Of a DNA stretch of 64,000 nucleotides, positions 50,262-59,924 are shown piece by piece (within the stretch, counting starts at the first letter, position 1; each line of letters starts with the position of its first letter). The notes under the pieces are model-generated. The model did not search any database and was not told the DNA's origin. It saw only the letters and a program-made list of their open reading frames with translations. This stretch comes from Agrobacterium vitis. Lineage in GTDB: Bacteria > Pseudomonadota > Alphaproteobacteria > Rhizobiales > Rhizobiaceae. The position numbers and the translations under genes were made by a program. The stretch spans positions 1-64,000 of the forward strand of contig NZ_CP146242.1 of NCBI RefSeq assembly GCF_037039395.1. The letters run 5' to 3'.

Positions 50262-51044
50262 TTACTGGCGCATCAGCTCAGCAAATTCAACCTCGCGGGC
50301 CATCATCAGCCGGTCACGCGCCCGCAGGATCGCATCCGAATGACCGGGATGACACATGACAACCGCATCGCGCGGCGCATGGCTGCGAAAATAGCGAAGC
50401 GCATCGGCAAAGCCGTTCGGCTTGCCGCGCTCGTAAAAACCGGTCAGCGGTCCCTTGATCGTATAGCCCGCCGCCTGCATTTCCGTGTTGAAACCGCGGG
50501 CCATGCGCTGCACAAGGCTGATCTTGGCACGCTGGGCAAGGCTGGTCGCCAGCCGTGCATCCGGCTCACCACGCAGCCAAGGGCTATTGCCACGCGGGCT
50601 GATCAGCAGATCGCGGCGCGCCACCAGCCACTCCCGCACGACGGGCAGAAAATGAATGTGTTGGTGTCCATCGATATAATCAGGCACGCGGCCAATCACA
50701 TCGATAAAAGCATTGAGCTGCGCATCCAACTCGCGTTGCAGCTTGCCTTTGTCGACACCGCCCATAAAGGACTGGGTCAGCCGACGGCGGAAAGAGCACA
50801 TGGGCTGTACGCCGCTCAAAGGCAGGAAATTGGTCAGCGTCAGGTGCAGGCCGATGGCGCCGCCACATCTGTCGATCACTGGCAGCAACAGAGATGCCTC
50901 GTCGCGCCAATCGGCAAACACGGTCATGCAGCCGGTGCCACGTACCTTGCCTTCGCTAAGCAGCGTCCTGATCGCCTGATTGACGCCCGGCGACAGGCCA
51001 TAGCCATCGGCCACGATGCATAGCGGCGCCGCATTGATTTTCAT
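50262..51044 (-). CDS. YdjC/ChbG-HpnK family deacetylase-like protein
   Basis: About 260 aa from ATG 51044 (MKINAAPLCIVADGYGLSPG); an upstream in-frame ATG exists at 51074. The family removes acetyl groups from chitooligosaccharides or related glycans with a metal. The metal-site His residues appear in GAIGLHLTLT and YIDGHQHIHFLPVVREWL. The usual ADDxG opening reads ADGYG here, so one of the two Asp is Gly. RDAVVMCHPGHSD near the C-terminus matches the family. The substitution may lower or change activity. Confidence 0.8.
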   Translation of the reverse strand: MKINAAPLCIVADGYGLSPGVNQAIRTLLSEGKVRGTGCMTVFADWRDEASLLLPVIDRCGGAIGLHLTLTNFLPLSGVQPMCSFRRRLTQSFMGGVDKGKLQRELDAQLNAFIDVIGRVPDYIDGHQHIHFLPVVREWLVARRDLLISPRGNSPWLRGEPDARLATSLAQRAKISLVQRMARGFNTEMQAAGYTIKGPLTGFYERGKPNGFADALRYFRSHAPRDAVVMCHPGHSDAILRARDRLMMAREVEFAELMRQ

Positions 51045-51195
51045 ATCCGAGATCACGTTCAAGACTTGTCCCACTCCTGCAGGCCTTTTGCCCGCTATAT
51101 CATAGTCACGGCATGAATGCGCGCCGAACTTTATGCCTATCGACCCTGCATTCTTCCGGATCGCTTCTCACGGAAAAGCCAAAGCCATTCTCACA

Positions 51196-52152
51196 TCAAT
51201 TTCCAAAAACCGACCAGCCGGTCCGGGTTGCCAGCAGTTCGAGCGCTTCCGATCCAAGCGCCGAATTGCCGACTTTATTCAATCCCGGAGACCACACTGC
51301 AATAGAGGCCTTGCCCGGCGCTATCGCCAGGATGCCACCGCCCACGCCGCTCTTGCCGGGCAGGCCGACATTATAGGCGAAATCCCCGGAGCCATCATAA
51401 TGGCCGCAGGTCAGCATCAAGGCGTTGATGCGCCGCGCCCGCTTCGGCGAGACCACGGAAAAGCCACTAAGCGGATTTGTACCCCGGTTGGCAAGATACA
51501 GACCCGCATGGGAGAGTTGCACACAGCTCATCGCCAGCGCGCATTGATGGAAATAAACGCCCAGCACCATTTCCACCGCATGATCGAGATTGCCGAAGCC
51601 GCGCATGAAATTGGCCAGCGCGAAATTGCGATAGCCGGTCGTCTGCTCGGACTGCGCCACCTTCCGGTCGATGGTAATGCCGTCGTCATCGGCCAGGAAC
51701 TGCATGAAGCGCAGAAACTCACCGATGGCTTCGCGTGGCTTATGTCCGGCCAGCACCATATCCGTCACAACGATTGCGCCTGCATTGATGAAGGGGTTGC
51801 GCGGAATGCCATGCTCATGCTCCAGCTGAACGATGGAGTTGAAGGACGAACCGGAGGGCTCGCGCCCGACCCGCTTCCACACGCCCTCACCCGTTTTTCC
51901 AAGCGCCAGCGTCAGCATGAACACCTTGGAAATGCTCTGGATGGAAAATGGCACCGCTGCATCGCCTGCGGTGAAGGTCTGGCCGTCGACGGTGGTGATA
52001 GCAATGCCGAATTGCTTCGGGTCGATCGTTGCAAGTTCGGGAATATAGTCGGCGACCTTGCCCTCCCCAAGCCGGGGCTGCATCTCACCGACAATGTCGT
52101 CAACAATTGCCTGCAAATCCATCTGGGTTCCCCATGCCAGGCTGTTGCTCAT
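51196..52152 (-). CDS. glsA: Glutaminase A
   Basis: A 318-aa enzyme hydrolysing glutamine to glutamate and ammonia, of the serine-dependent beta-lactamase-like fold. The nucleophile Ser and Lys are in [80 protein letters not shown] and [20 protein letters not shown] are strong family blocks. Start 52152 gives [19 protein letters not shown]; the Met at 52122 is an alternative. It is downstream of rpsD on the same strand, separated by a terminator. Confidence 0.94.
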   Translation of the reverse strand: MSNSLAWGTQMDLQAIVDDIVGEMQPRLGEGKVADYIPELATIDPKQFGIAITTVDGQTFTAGDAAVPFSIQSISKVFMLTLALGKTGEGVWKRVGREPSGSSFNSIVQLEHEHGIPRNPFINAGAIVVTDMVLAGHKPREAIGEFLRFMQFLADDDGITIDRKVAQSEQTTGYRNFALANFMRGFGNLDHAVEMVLGVYFHQCALAMSCVQLSHAGLYLANRGTNPLSGFSVVSPKRARRINALMLTCGHYDGSGDFAYNVGLPGKSGVGGGILAIAPGKASIAVWSPGLNKVGNSALGSEALELLATRTGWSVFGN

Positions 52153-52233
52153 CCCGGCAGATGCATGACAGTCCGGTTTTTCGTGCAGAAGCCGACAGGC
52201 ATCATTATCGAATTTTGCTGCGCTGCAAACAGA

Positions 52234-52260
52234 AAAAGCCGCCCGTAAAGGCGGCTTTCT
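52234..52260 (-). terminator. Terminator of rpsD
   Basis: On the minus strand AAAGCCGCC, a 6-nt loop and GGCGGCTTTTTC form a compact hairpin with a T-run, 18 bp beyond the rpsD stop. Confidence 0.88.
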
Positions 52261-52277
52261 CGAATTTCAGATCGAAA

Positions 52278-52895
52278 TCAACGCGAGTAGAATTCGACGA
52301 CCAGCTGCGGTTCCATGATGACGGCGTAAGGAACGTCCGACAGGCCGGGAACGCGAACGAAGGTCGCAACCATCTTGTTGTGATCAACTTCGATGTAATC
52401 GGGAACGTCACGTTCAGCGAGCTGCGTGGCTTCAAGAACGATGGCCAGCTGCTTGGACTTCTGACGCACTTCAATAACGTCACCAGCCTTGCAGCGGTAG
52501 GAACCGATATTGACCTTGACGCCATTGACCGAAACGTGGCCGTGGTTGACGAACTGGCGAGCAGCAAACACCGTCGGCACGAACTTGGCGCGGTAGACGA
52601 TGGCGTCCAGACGCGATTCCAGGAGGCCGATCAGGTTCTCGGAAGTATCGCCCTTACGACGGTTGGCTTCGTCGTAGGTGGCGCGGAACTGCTTTTCACG
52701 CAGGTCGCCGTAGTAGCCCTTCAGCTTCTGCTTGGCGCGCAGCTGCACACCGAAGTCGGAAAGCTTGCCCTTGCGGCGCTGACCGTGCTGGCCGGGGCCA
52801 TATTCGCGACGGTTGACCGGTGACTTCGGACGGCCCCAGATATTTTCGCCCATGCGGCGATCGATTTTGTACTTGGAAGATGCGCGCTTGCTCAT
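52278..52895 (-). CDS. rpsD: 30S ribosomal protein S4
   Basis: 205 aa, beginning [20 protein letters not shown]. Primary 16S rRNA-binding protein nucleating small-subunit assembly. The ribosomal S4 N-terminal region includes [20 protein letters not shown] and [20 protein letters not shown]; the S4 RNA-binding domain is [40 protein letters not shown]. It is a single gene outside a ribosomal operon, as usual in Rhizobiaceae. A G+C-rich hairpin (CCGGGCG...CCCGG near 53035-53060) lies upstream. Confidence 0.97.
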   Translation of the reverse strand: MSKRASSKYKIDRRMGENIWGRPKSPVNRREYGPGQHGQRRKGKLSDFGVQLRAKQKLKGYYGDLREKQFRATYDEANRRKGDTSENLIGLLESRLDAIVYRAKFVPTVFAARQFVNHGHVSVNGVKVNIGSYRCKAGDVIEVRQKSKQLAIVLEATQLAERDVPDYIEVDHNKMVATFVRVPGLSDVPYAVIMEPQLVVEFYSR

Positions 52896-53227
52896 CGTAT
52901 TTCCTCTTGTTGTTATCGGACCCGTAAAGATCCGGTTTTGGGAAACACGCCCTCCTCTGGATCGCCTTTCGGCTTTCCTGACAGGCGGCTCACACCTAAA
53001 AAAGCGGAGCCTCCACGGGACATGTCGTAAAAACACCGGGCGTTTCCACCCGGCGTTGGACGGGTCTCTACGCAGAGCCGTCACAAATGTCAAGCACTGG
53101 CCTTGAACTCGTGGCAGGCCCGCCTCATTTACCGTTGTATCAGCAGTTCCGGGCCCCTCTGACGCGAGTGCCGGATACCCGTGATGTCGGAACTGCAACA
53201 AAAACCCTCCGGCAAAGGAAACCCTCG

Positions 53228-54217
53228 ATGGATTTTCTTTGGGTCGATTTTATGGGCAAGCCAACATGGATGTGGCTTTTCTTCCTTGCAATCGTTCTAT
53301 TTCTTCTGGTTCTCGACCTTGGTGTTCTGCATAAGAACAGCAAGGAGATCGGCATGGCCGAAAGCTTTGCTTTCTCGGCCTTCTACATCACTCTGGGCGT
53401 CCTGTTCGGCGGCTGGATATGGTGGCAGTCGGGTCCGCAGGCCGGACTTGAATATCTGACGGGCTTTGTGATCGAAAAAAGCCTGGCGATGGACAATATC
53501 TTTGTCATCGCCATGATCTTCGGCTATTTCGCCATCCCTCGCGCCTATCAGCACCGGGTGCTGCTTTACGGTATTCTCGGCGTGATCGTGCTGCGCGGCA
53601 TCATGATTGCGGCCGGCGCGGCCATTGTCGAAAGCTATCACTGGGTTCTGTATTTCTTTGCGGCCTTCCTGGTGTTTACCGGCGTCAAAATGCTGCTATC
53701 GGCCGACAGCGAATATGATGTCGCCAACAACCCTGCCCTGAAGCTGGCGCGGCGCTACCTGCCCGTCACCGACAAGCTGGAAGGCGACAGTTTCGTGGTG
53801 CGGAAGCAGGACGAGGCCACAGGCAAGCTGAAAACCTATATTACGCCGCTGCTTCTGGCGCTGATCATGGTGGAATTCGTCGACTTGGTGTTTGCGGTCG
53901 ATTCGATCCCGGCGATTTTTGCGATCACCACTGATCCCTATATCGTCTACACCTCGAATATCTTCGCCATCCTCGGCCTGCGCGCCCTGTATTTCGCGCT
54001 ATCCGCCCTTATCCACCGCTTCGCTTACCTGAAATATGCGCTGTCGGTCGTTCTGATCTTCATCGGCTCGAAGATCTTTCTTGCCGACATGCTGGGTATC
54101 GCCAAGATCCCGCCGCTACTGTCGCTAACCATCACGCTGGCAATCCTGGCAGCTGGTATTGTCGGATCTCTGTGGGCGACCCGCAAGGACGAGAAGAAGG
54201 ATGTTATCGAAGGGTAA
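53228..54217 (+). CDS. TerC family membrane protein
   Basis: A 329-aa integral membrane protein with about eight helices. TerC/Alx proteins are linked to tellurite resistance and to manganese or calcium export. Visible blocks: [20 protein letters not shown] with the conserved membrane Asp, [20 protein letters not shown] and [20 protein letters not shown] with acidic residues likely to bind a cation. ATG 53228 has AAAGGAA upstream; the frame is open further 5' without a signal. I looked for a manganese (yybP-ykoY) riboswitch in the leader and saw none. Confidence 0.9.
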   Translation: MDFLWVDFMGKPTWMWLFFLAIVLFLLVLDLGVLHKNSKEIGMAESFAFSAFYITLGVLFGGWIWWQSGPQAGLEYLTGFVIEKSLAMDNIFVIAMIFGYFAIPRAYQHRVLLYGILGVIVLRGIMIAAGAAIVESYHWVLYFFAAFLVFTGVKMLLSADSEYDVANNPALKLARRYLPVTDKLEGDSFVVRKQDEATGKLKTYITPLLLALIMVEFVDLVFAVDSIPAIFAITTDPYIVYTSNIFAILGLRALYFALSALIHRFAYLKYALSVVLIFIGSKIFLADMLGIAKIPPLLSLTITLAILAAGIVGSLWATRKDEKKDVIEG

Positions 54218-54248
54218 CCTTCTCTCCAGCCAACAGCCAATATAAAAC

Positions 54249-54278
54249 AAGGGGCGGCTTCATGGGGCCGCCCCTTTT
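54249..54278. terminator. Bidirectional terminator
   Basis: AAGGGGCGGC (54249-54258) pairs with GCCGCCCCTT (54267-54276), followed by TT. It separates terC from the convergent sulP gene. Confidence 0.88.
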
Positions 54279-54299
54279 CTGTGTCCGACGTGACCTTAT

Positions 54300-55826
54300 C
54301 TATGCAGGCTTGACGCAGAGCCGATCCACCATGGACGCAACTTTCGGGGCAAGCTGACTGGAAGCGCTCACCTCAAGCGGTCGCCCTGCCCGTCTTTCGC
54401 GCGTCACCCATTCCGTCAGGGTTTCGGCGTAGGTGTGATCGACATAATGCAGACCCGCAGGCGTAATCAGCACTTTCTTTCCGTCAGGAAGCGATTCCAG
54501 TGTGGCCAGCAATGCTGGAACGTCCCGGCAGGTCCCGACGCCATTCAGCTTCAACTGGATCGAATCATCATTCTCATGATGGTCGATATGCAGTTTACGG
54601 CGCAGGAACGGACTGATTTCCATGATAGAGAGAAACAGGCCGACCGCCACGCCCACCAGAAGATCCTGGATGACGACAAGACTGACCGTCGTGGCCCAAA
54701 CAGCGACCGGCACCCAGCCGTGGTGATCGAACAGGTGACGCACATGCTGCAAGCTCACCAGTCGCCAGCCGGTTACCAAAAGCACTGCCGCCAGAGCGGT
54801 CAAAGGCACGACGCCCAGCAATTGCGGCAGAAGCGCCACCAGAGCCAGAATCCAGACACCATGGAAAATAGTAGAGCGGCGCGTTGCAGCCCCTGCCTGG
54901 ATATTGGCAGAGGAGCGAACGATAACGCCGGTTACCGGCAGAGCACCCAGCAGACCGCACAGGCTGTTGCCGACACCCTGAGCCACCAGTTCCTTGTTGA
55001 ATCGCGTGCGCTCGCCATCATGCATCCTGTCGACGGCGGCAGCCGATAGCAGGGTTTCGGCGCTGGCAATCACTGCGATGATCAGCACGGTGGCGATCAC
55101 CCCCGGCTGGGCAAGCCCTGCAAAGCTTTCCATCGTCGGCAGGCGAATGCCTTCCAGCAGGGTGGCCGGAACCTGAACCCGGGCAATCGGCAGGTCGAGG
55201 CCGACCGTCAGCAAGGTTCCGGCGGCTACACCGATCAATGCCCCCGGCACCAGCCGCAACCGGGCTGGCCGCAATTTCTCCCAGCCAACCATGGCCAGCA
55301 AAGAGATCAGGCCGATCATGAGCGCCATGCTGTGATTGCTCATGCCGCCGCTGATCACCTTGCCGATGGTCTCATCCATGGCGGCAACATTTTCAACGCC
55401 ACCGGCGGCGGGCTTGGCATCCATCAAGACATGGATCTGACCTAGCACGATCAGGATACCGATTCCCGCCAGCATGCCATGCACGACGGCAGGCGAAATG
55501 GCGCGAAACCAGGAGCCGAGCTTGAGATAGCCGGCCAGGACCTGCAAAAATCCTGCGACGATCAGCACCGGCCCCAGAAGAACAAGTCCGTATTCCTCGA
55601 CGAAGCCGAAGACGATCACCGCAAGGCCGGCCGCCGGGCCTGAGACCTGCAAGGGGGAACCGGCGATGACGCCGATAACAATGCCGCCGACAATGCCGGA
55701 GACGAGGCCCATCGCCACCGGCACGCCGGACGCGATGGCAATGCCGAGGCACAGCGGAATGGCGACGAGAAAGACGACAATGGACGAGGCAATGTCCCGT
55801 GTCAGAGCTGAACTGGTTTTTTCCAT
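54300..55826 (-). CDS. SulP family anion transporter (probable bicarbonate or sulfate)
   Basis: 508 aa with about 10-12 helices and a short cytoplasmic C-terminal region. The opening SSIVVFLVAIPLCLGIAIAS and SGVPVAMGLVSGIVGGIVIG, LQVSGPAAGLAVIVFGFVEE are SulP signatures. EYGLVLLGPVLIVAGFLQVL and VASAETLLSAAAVDRMHDGE follow in the core. It begins 5 bp after the carbonic anhydrase stop codon, as one transcript. That pairing suggests bicarbonate transport coupled to CO2 hydration, although sulfate cannot be excluded. The C-terminal STAS domain is short and atypical. Confidence 0.85.
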   Translation of the reverse strand: MEKTSSALTRDIASSIVVFLVAIPLCLGIAIASGVPVAMGLVSGIVGGIVIGVIAGSPLQVSGPAAGLAVIVFGFVEEYGLVLLGPVLIVAGFLQVLAGYLKLGSWFRAISPAVVHGMLAGIGILIVLGQIHVLMDAKPAAGGVENVAAMDETIGKVISGGMSNHSMALMIGLISLLAMVGWEKLRPARLRLVPGALIGVAAGTLLTVGLDLPIARVQVPATLLEGIRLPTMESFAGLAQPGVIATVLIIAVIASAETLLSAAAVDRMHDGERTRFNKELVAQGVGNSLCGLLGALPVTGVIVRSSANIQAGAATRRSTIFHGVWILALVALLPQLLGVVPLTALAAVLLVTGWRLVSLQHVRHLFDHHGWVPVAVWATTVSLVVIQDLLVGVAVGLFLSIMEISPFLRRKLHIDHHENDDSIQLKLNGVGTCRDVPALLATLESLPDGKKVLITPAGLHYVDHTYAETLTEWVTRERRAGRPLEVSASSQLAPKVASMVDRLCVKPA

Positions 55827-55830
55827 CGCC

Positions 55831-56535
55831 TCACTCCGCCGCCACCGCTACGAAAGGATCGGCCATGATATGCGGCGTGGCACGCCCGGAAACCGCCACC
55901 GGCAGCGGCTTTTCACCTTCGATCACCAGGAAGCGTTTCTCCGCGCCATCGTAGACCTGCACCTCCCCGGTCTCGATGTCGAAGAACCAGCCATGCAGGT
56001 TAATGTCATTGGTGGCGAGTTTGGCGGCGACCGAGGGGTGGGTCTTCAGGTGATCGAGTTGAATGACCACATTTTCCATCGCCACGGCCCGCACCTTGTC
56101 CTTGTGCGGCAGATCGTCAGGATAGGCCTCGCAGACGATGGAATAAGCGGCCTGGCTATGGCGCAACCAGGCGGCCACATTGGGCATTGGCGCCAGCAGT
56201 TCGTGATTGCACAGACCCTTCATGGCACCGCAATCGGAATGGCCGCACACAACGATGTCGCGCACCCCAAGCGCCACGACAGCATATTCGATGGCCGAGG
56301 AAACACCGCCATTCATGGTCGAGAACGGTGGAACGATATTGCCCGCGTTGCGGCATACGAACAATTCGCCAGGGCCGGACTGGGTAATCACTTCCGGCAT
56401 GACCCGGCTGTCGGCGCAGGAAATCATCAAGGCCTGAGGCTGCTGCCCTTCCCGGGCCAGTTTGCGATAGAGACCCGAATGGGTCGGAAATACTTCTTCC
56501 CGAAAATTCGAAACGCGCTTCAAAAAATCACTCAT
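55831..56535 (-). CDS. Beta-class carbonic anhydrase
   Basis: 234 aa from ATG 56535 (MSDFLKRVSNFREEVFPTHS), chosen because GGAGG lies 9 bp upstream; the frame continues upstream without a better start. Zinc ligands are Cys in MISCADSRVMPEVITQ, and His/Cys in VVCGHSDCGAMKGLCNHELL; the Asp-Arg dyad is in the first block. It interconverts CO2 and bicarbonate. The transporter gene follows at once (5 bp). Confidence 0.93.
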   Translation of the reverse strand: MSDFLKRVSNFREEVFPTHSGLYRKLAREGQQPQALMISCADSRVMPEVITQSGPGELFVCRNAGNIVPPFSTMNGGVSSAIEYAVVALGVRDIVVCGHSDCGAMKGLCNHELLAPMPNVAAWLRHSQAAYSIVCEAYPDDLPHKDKVRAVAMENVVIQLDHLKTHPSVAAKLATNDINLHGWFFDIETGEVQVYDGAEKRFLVIEGEKPLPVAVSGRATPHIMADPFVAVAAE

Positions 56536-57332
56536 TGCAAAAGTCCTCCTGATAAATAGCTGGCTAGATATTGAAGCCGGGATGCATTGCATCCGTGTCG
56601 TGAGCTACGCGGATTTGAAACAGCAATCCGGCTGGTTATCGTGCAGGGCTGGACCAAACCGATCCCTTTAACTATTCCCTACCCACACAACCAAGAGTAA
56701 TTCATTTCGAGGACGAAAATGTGATTTCTGTTGCTACGCAGCAAAAACATCAATCACTTTTCCGTTATTATTTCAAAATCTCGTTTATCGATCGGTAAAA
56801 ATTCCAGAAATTTTACATATGAATTACAACGATTTGAATGCTAAACTTGATGAATGTCATTGCGATTTAAAATATTGAAATTTTCAAATTCTGTTCAATT
56901 CCACGAGTCCTTATCAAAGCACAGCTATTTTTCCGCGCCGCAATATTAAATCAAAATACTCTCTTAGGATGCATAGAGAAAAGCAAATATCATGGCACTC
57001 TCTTAGTCTTGCGCGACAATAAAGAGACGGATGTCACGTCACGGACCCGCACGTCGACAGGGTCATTTCCGACAGTGTTTGCTTGAGTATTGGCCGTTGC
57101 CAATGCTGAAAGATAAAAATGCGAAGACATTACAAATGGGTTGAGCAAACCCGCGTCTTGTGAAACGCTTACATTTACAGGATCTTTTTTGCGTCAAGAA
57201 TGTCGCAAAATGAATACTGTGAAATTGCAGGTGCCGCAGGTCGGCATCGCATATCCTGCGGATAGGCAAAGCCCGACCCCGCCCCAAACCGTGGCCACCA
57301 ACCAAAGCCACAAACCGTGATGGACCGCCCGC
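56536..57332. other. Long A+T-rich intergenic region
   Basis: About 800 bp between the divergent carbonic anhydrase and pepT genes. The stretch 56690-57050 is clearly A+T-rich compared with its surroundings. No gene, tRNA or riboswitch was recognised. It is a candidate for a regulatory region or an unrecognised small RNA. Confidence 0.4.
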
Positions 57333-58568
57333 ATGCCCGATACAATTCTCGACCGTTTCCTGCGCTATGTCGTCATCGACACACAATCAGACCCCGAATC
57401 AACCAGCCAGCCCTCCACGGAAAAACAGAAAAACCTCGGCCATGTACTGGTGAGCGAATTGCTGGCCATGGGCCTGTCCGATGCGCATCTGGATGAGCAC
57501 GGCAATGTCTATGCGACCATTCCCGCCAATGTCGACAAGCCGGTTCCGGTGATCTGCTTCTGCTCGCATATGGATACGGCACCGGATTTCACCGGCACGA
57601 ATGTGAAGCCGCAGCTGCTGAAAAACTATCAGGGCGGAGATATCGTTCTGTCCGGCGACGCCAATCAGATCATCCGGGTCAGCGACAATCCGCAACTCAC
57701 CACGCAAATCGGCCATGACATTGTCACCACCGACGGCACCACGCTGCTGGGTGCCGACGACAAGGCCGGTATTGCCGAAATCATGACGGCGGCGCAGTTC
57801 ATCATCGACAATCCGCATATCCGGCATGGCGCCATCAAGATCCTCTTCACCACCGACGAAGAGATTGGCCGTGGGGCCGACAAGGTGGATCTGAAAAAAC
57901 TGGGCGCAGCCTTTGGCTACACCATGGATGGCAGCACGGTCGGCGAGATCGAGAACGAGACATTTTCGGCGGACGGCGTGGATATCACCATTACCGGCGT
58001 TGCCATCCATCCCGGCACGGCCAAGGGCCGGATGGAAAACGCCATCAAGATCGCCAGCGCCATCATTGCCCGCCTGCCGAAGGACCAGACCCCCGAAACC
58101 ACCGAGGGCCGCCAGGGCTTCATTCACCCCACCGACATCAGCGGCTCCATGGATGAAGCTCATCTGAAATTCATCATCCGCGATTTTGTGGATGAAGGCT
58201 TAGCTCAGAAAGAAGCGCTACTGGAAGAGATTACCCGCGATGTGATGCGCGACTACCCCGGATCGACCTACACATTCGAGGTCAAGCAGCAGTATCGCAA
58301 TATGAAAGTGGTGCTAGACCAAGTTCCGATGGTGATGGACAATCTTGAGGAAGCGGTGCGCCGCGTTGGCCTCACCCCCGTGCTGCATAGCATTCGCGGC
58401 GGAACCGATGGCTCGCGCCTGTCCTTCATGGGTCTACCCTGCCCCAATATCTATACTGGTGGTCACGCCTATCACTCGCCACTTGAGTGGATAAGCGTTC
58501 AGGACATGGAAGTCGCAGTGAAAACCATTGTGGAACTGACAAAGGTCTGGGAAGAGCGGGCAGACTGA
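57333..58568 (+). CDS. pepT: Peptidase T (tripeptide aminopeptidase)
   Basis: A 411-aa M20 family zinc aminopeptidase releasing the N-terminal residue of tripeptides in the cytoplasm. Metal-binding motifs: ICFCSHMDTAPDFTG with the first His, TTLLGADDKAGIAEIMTAAQ with the bridging Asp, and LFTTDEEIGRGADKVDLKK with the general-base Glu. The lid domain includes ITGVAIHPGTAKGRMENAIK. PNIYTGGHAYHSPLEWISVQ provides the last ligand. Complete and normal length. Confidence 0.95.
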   Translation: MPDTILDRFLRYVVIDTQSDPESTSQPSTEKQKNLGHVLVSELLAMGLSDAHLDEHGNVYATIPANVDKPVPVICFCSHMDTAPDFTGTNVKPQLLKNYQGGDIVLSGDANQIIRVSDNPQLTTQIGHDIVTTDGTTLLGADDKAGIAEIMTAAQFIIDNPHIRHGAIKILFTTDEEIGRGADKVDLKKLGAAFGYTMDGSTVGEIENETFSADGVDITITGVAIHPGTAKGRMENAIKIASAIIARLPKDQTPETTEGRQGFIHPTDISGSMDEAHLKFIIRDFVDEGLAQKEALLEEITRDVMRDYPGSTYTFEVKQQYRNMKVVLDQVPMVMDNLEEAVRRVGLTPVLHSIRGGTDGSRLSFMGLPCPNIYTGGHAYHSPLEWISVQDMEVAVKTIVELTKVWEERAD

Positions 58569-58633
58569 CGCGCTATCGCGTCGTGCCGAAAACCGGTTTC
58601 CAGAGTACACGACGCAGACGCTTCCATCCGAGG

Positions 58634-58819
58634 CTACCCCCTCTGCCTTGCCAGGCATCTCCCCCTCAAGGGGGGGAGATCGATATGTGGAAACCATTCA
58701 ACCGATCGAAACCTTTTCGTTTTCGACATCGTATGAGGTTCAATGACGTATACGTTGCTGACCTCTTGTCGATCTCCCCCCTTGAGGGGGAGGTGTCCGG
58801 CAGGACAGAGGGGGGGTAA
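58634..58819. repeat. Large inverted intergenic repeat (about 50-bp arms)
   Basis: The left arm (58634-58684, starting CTACCCCCTCTGCCTTGCCA) and right arm (58769-58819, starting TCGATCTCCCCCCTTGAGGG) are inverted copies at roughly 85% match, each containing its own CCCCCTCAAGGGGG-like palindrome. It is a mosaic intergenic element of rhizobial type. The flanks 58590-58620 and 58850-58890 also contain RIME-like motifs (CCGAAAACCGGTTTCC; CTCCACTTTTCGGTACGATG). Confidence 0.75.
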
Positions 58820-58885
58820 ACGGCACATTAAAACGTTTGCGTCGTTTACTCGAAATCGGTCTCCACTTTTCGGTACGATGCTGGA

Positions 58886-59848
58886 TCAAACCAGATTGCG
58901 GCCCCGCATCCATGCTTCAAGCGCCGGTGTCCAGAGCACCGGCGGGTTTGGCGTTTTCGCCATGCTCCCCTCGCCCATGGCAAAGCCGTGACCGCCCTGC
59001 TCAAGTTCGACCAGATCGGCGGAAACACCGGCTTTGCGGCAAGCCGCCTGCATCAGTCGGGAGTGTTCAATATTGGCAACCGGATCGTCCTTGGCATGGG
59101 CCAGAAAGACCGGCGGGCAAGTGGAACTGACATGCGTTTCCACCGACCAGGCAGCAACATCGGCATCGCTTGGATGTTTGCCGACCATCTCGACCCGGGT
59201 CCAGGTATGGTTATAGGGAGCCTTCAAGGTGATGACCGGATAGGCCAGCAGGGTGAAATCCGGCCTTGCCGATAGCGTATCGGCAGCATCCACCGGCGAG
59301 TAGACCGGCTCGGCAAACCGGGTCGATAGCATGCCCATCAAATGCCCACCGGCGGAAAATCCCATGCTGCCAATTTTCTGAGGGTCGAGGCCAAGCGCAT
59401 CACCCTGCGCCCGGATCAGCCGCAAGGCACGCTGGGCATCCTGCAATGGCGCACGCGGGCCGACAAACCAGCCTTCGCCCGGAAGACGGTAGGTGAGAAT
59501 GAAAGCGGTAACGCCACGGGCGGCCAGCCATTGCGCAGCGGCCTCGCCCTCCTTGCGTTCCTCAACGAAATGATAGCCGCCGCCGGGTGCAATCAGTACG
59601 GCTGTACCATTAGGGGTTTGCGGACGGACCATCCGCAGGGTTGGCGTGGCGATCCGCAGCAATGCCGCCTTGTGAATGGTCCGCCTGCCAAGCCGAGGAC
59701 CGCCACCGCCCGGAGCCCGGCCCGGCCAAAGCGGCACCTCACCGGGCGCCAGGGATGCGGCTTGCCCTGATGTCACGAGACCCAGGAAACTGAAAGAAGC
59801 AAGGCTCAGGACATGCCTGCGTCGGAGGGCTAAGGGACACTTGGTCAT
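58886..59848 (-). CDS. Exported alpha/beta-hydrolase (esterase/acetylxylan-esterase type)
   Basis: A 320-aa enzyme with an N-terminal export signal (LRRRHVLSLASFSFLGLVTS, then SGQAA) that has an RR pair and could use Tat. The fold shows the oxyanion block VLIAPGGGYHFVEERKEGEA, the nucleophile in IGSMGFSAGGHLMGMLS, the Asp in VFLAHAKDDPVANIEHS and the His in ELEQGGHGFAMGEG. It resembles esterases of the BD-FAE/acetylxylan type. The substrate is unknown, perhaps an acetylated polysaccharide. Its neighbours are unrelated. Confidence 0.85.
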   Translation of the reverse strand: MTKCPLALRRRHVLSLASFSFLGLVTSGQAASLAPGEVPLWPGRAPGGGGPRLGRRTIHKAALLRIATPTLRMVRPQTPNGTAVLIAPGGGYHFVEERKEGEAAAQWLAARGVTAFILTYRLPGEGWFVGPRAPLQDAQRALRLIRAQGDALGLDPQKIGSMGFSAGGHLMGMLSTRFAEPVYSPVDAADTLSARPDFTLLAYPVITLKAPYNHTWTRVEMVGKHPSDADVAAWSVETHVSSTCPPVFLAHAKDDPVANIEHSRLMQAACRKAGVSADLVELEQGGHGFAMGEGSMAKTPNPPVLWTPALEAWMRGRNLV

Positions 59849-59924
59849 CAGCCATCATGGGCAGCCATTGCGGCACAACTTGGCCAGTCAGCAAGGCTCC
59901 AGGTTCAAAACCGTGGCATAAGCT

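Noticed and set aside
52896..53227. Manganese (yybP-ykoY) riboswitch ahead of the TerC gene
   Set aside because: TerC genes often carry one, but I could not see its conserved core; the leader holds only simple G+C-rich hairpins.
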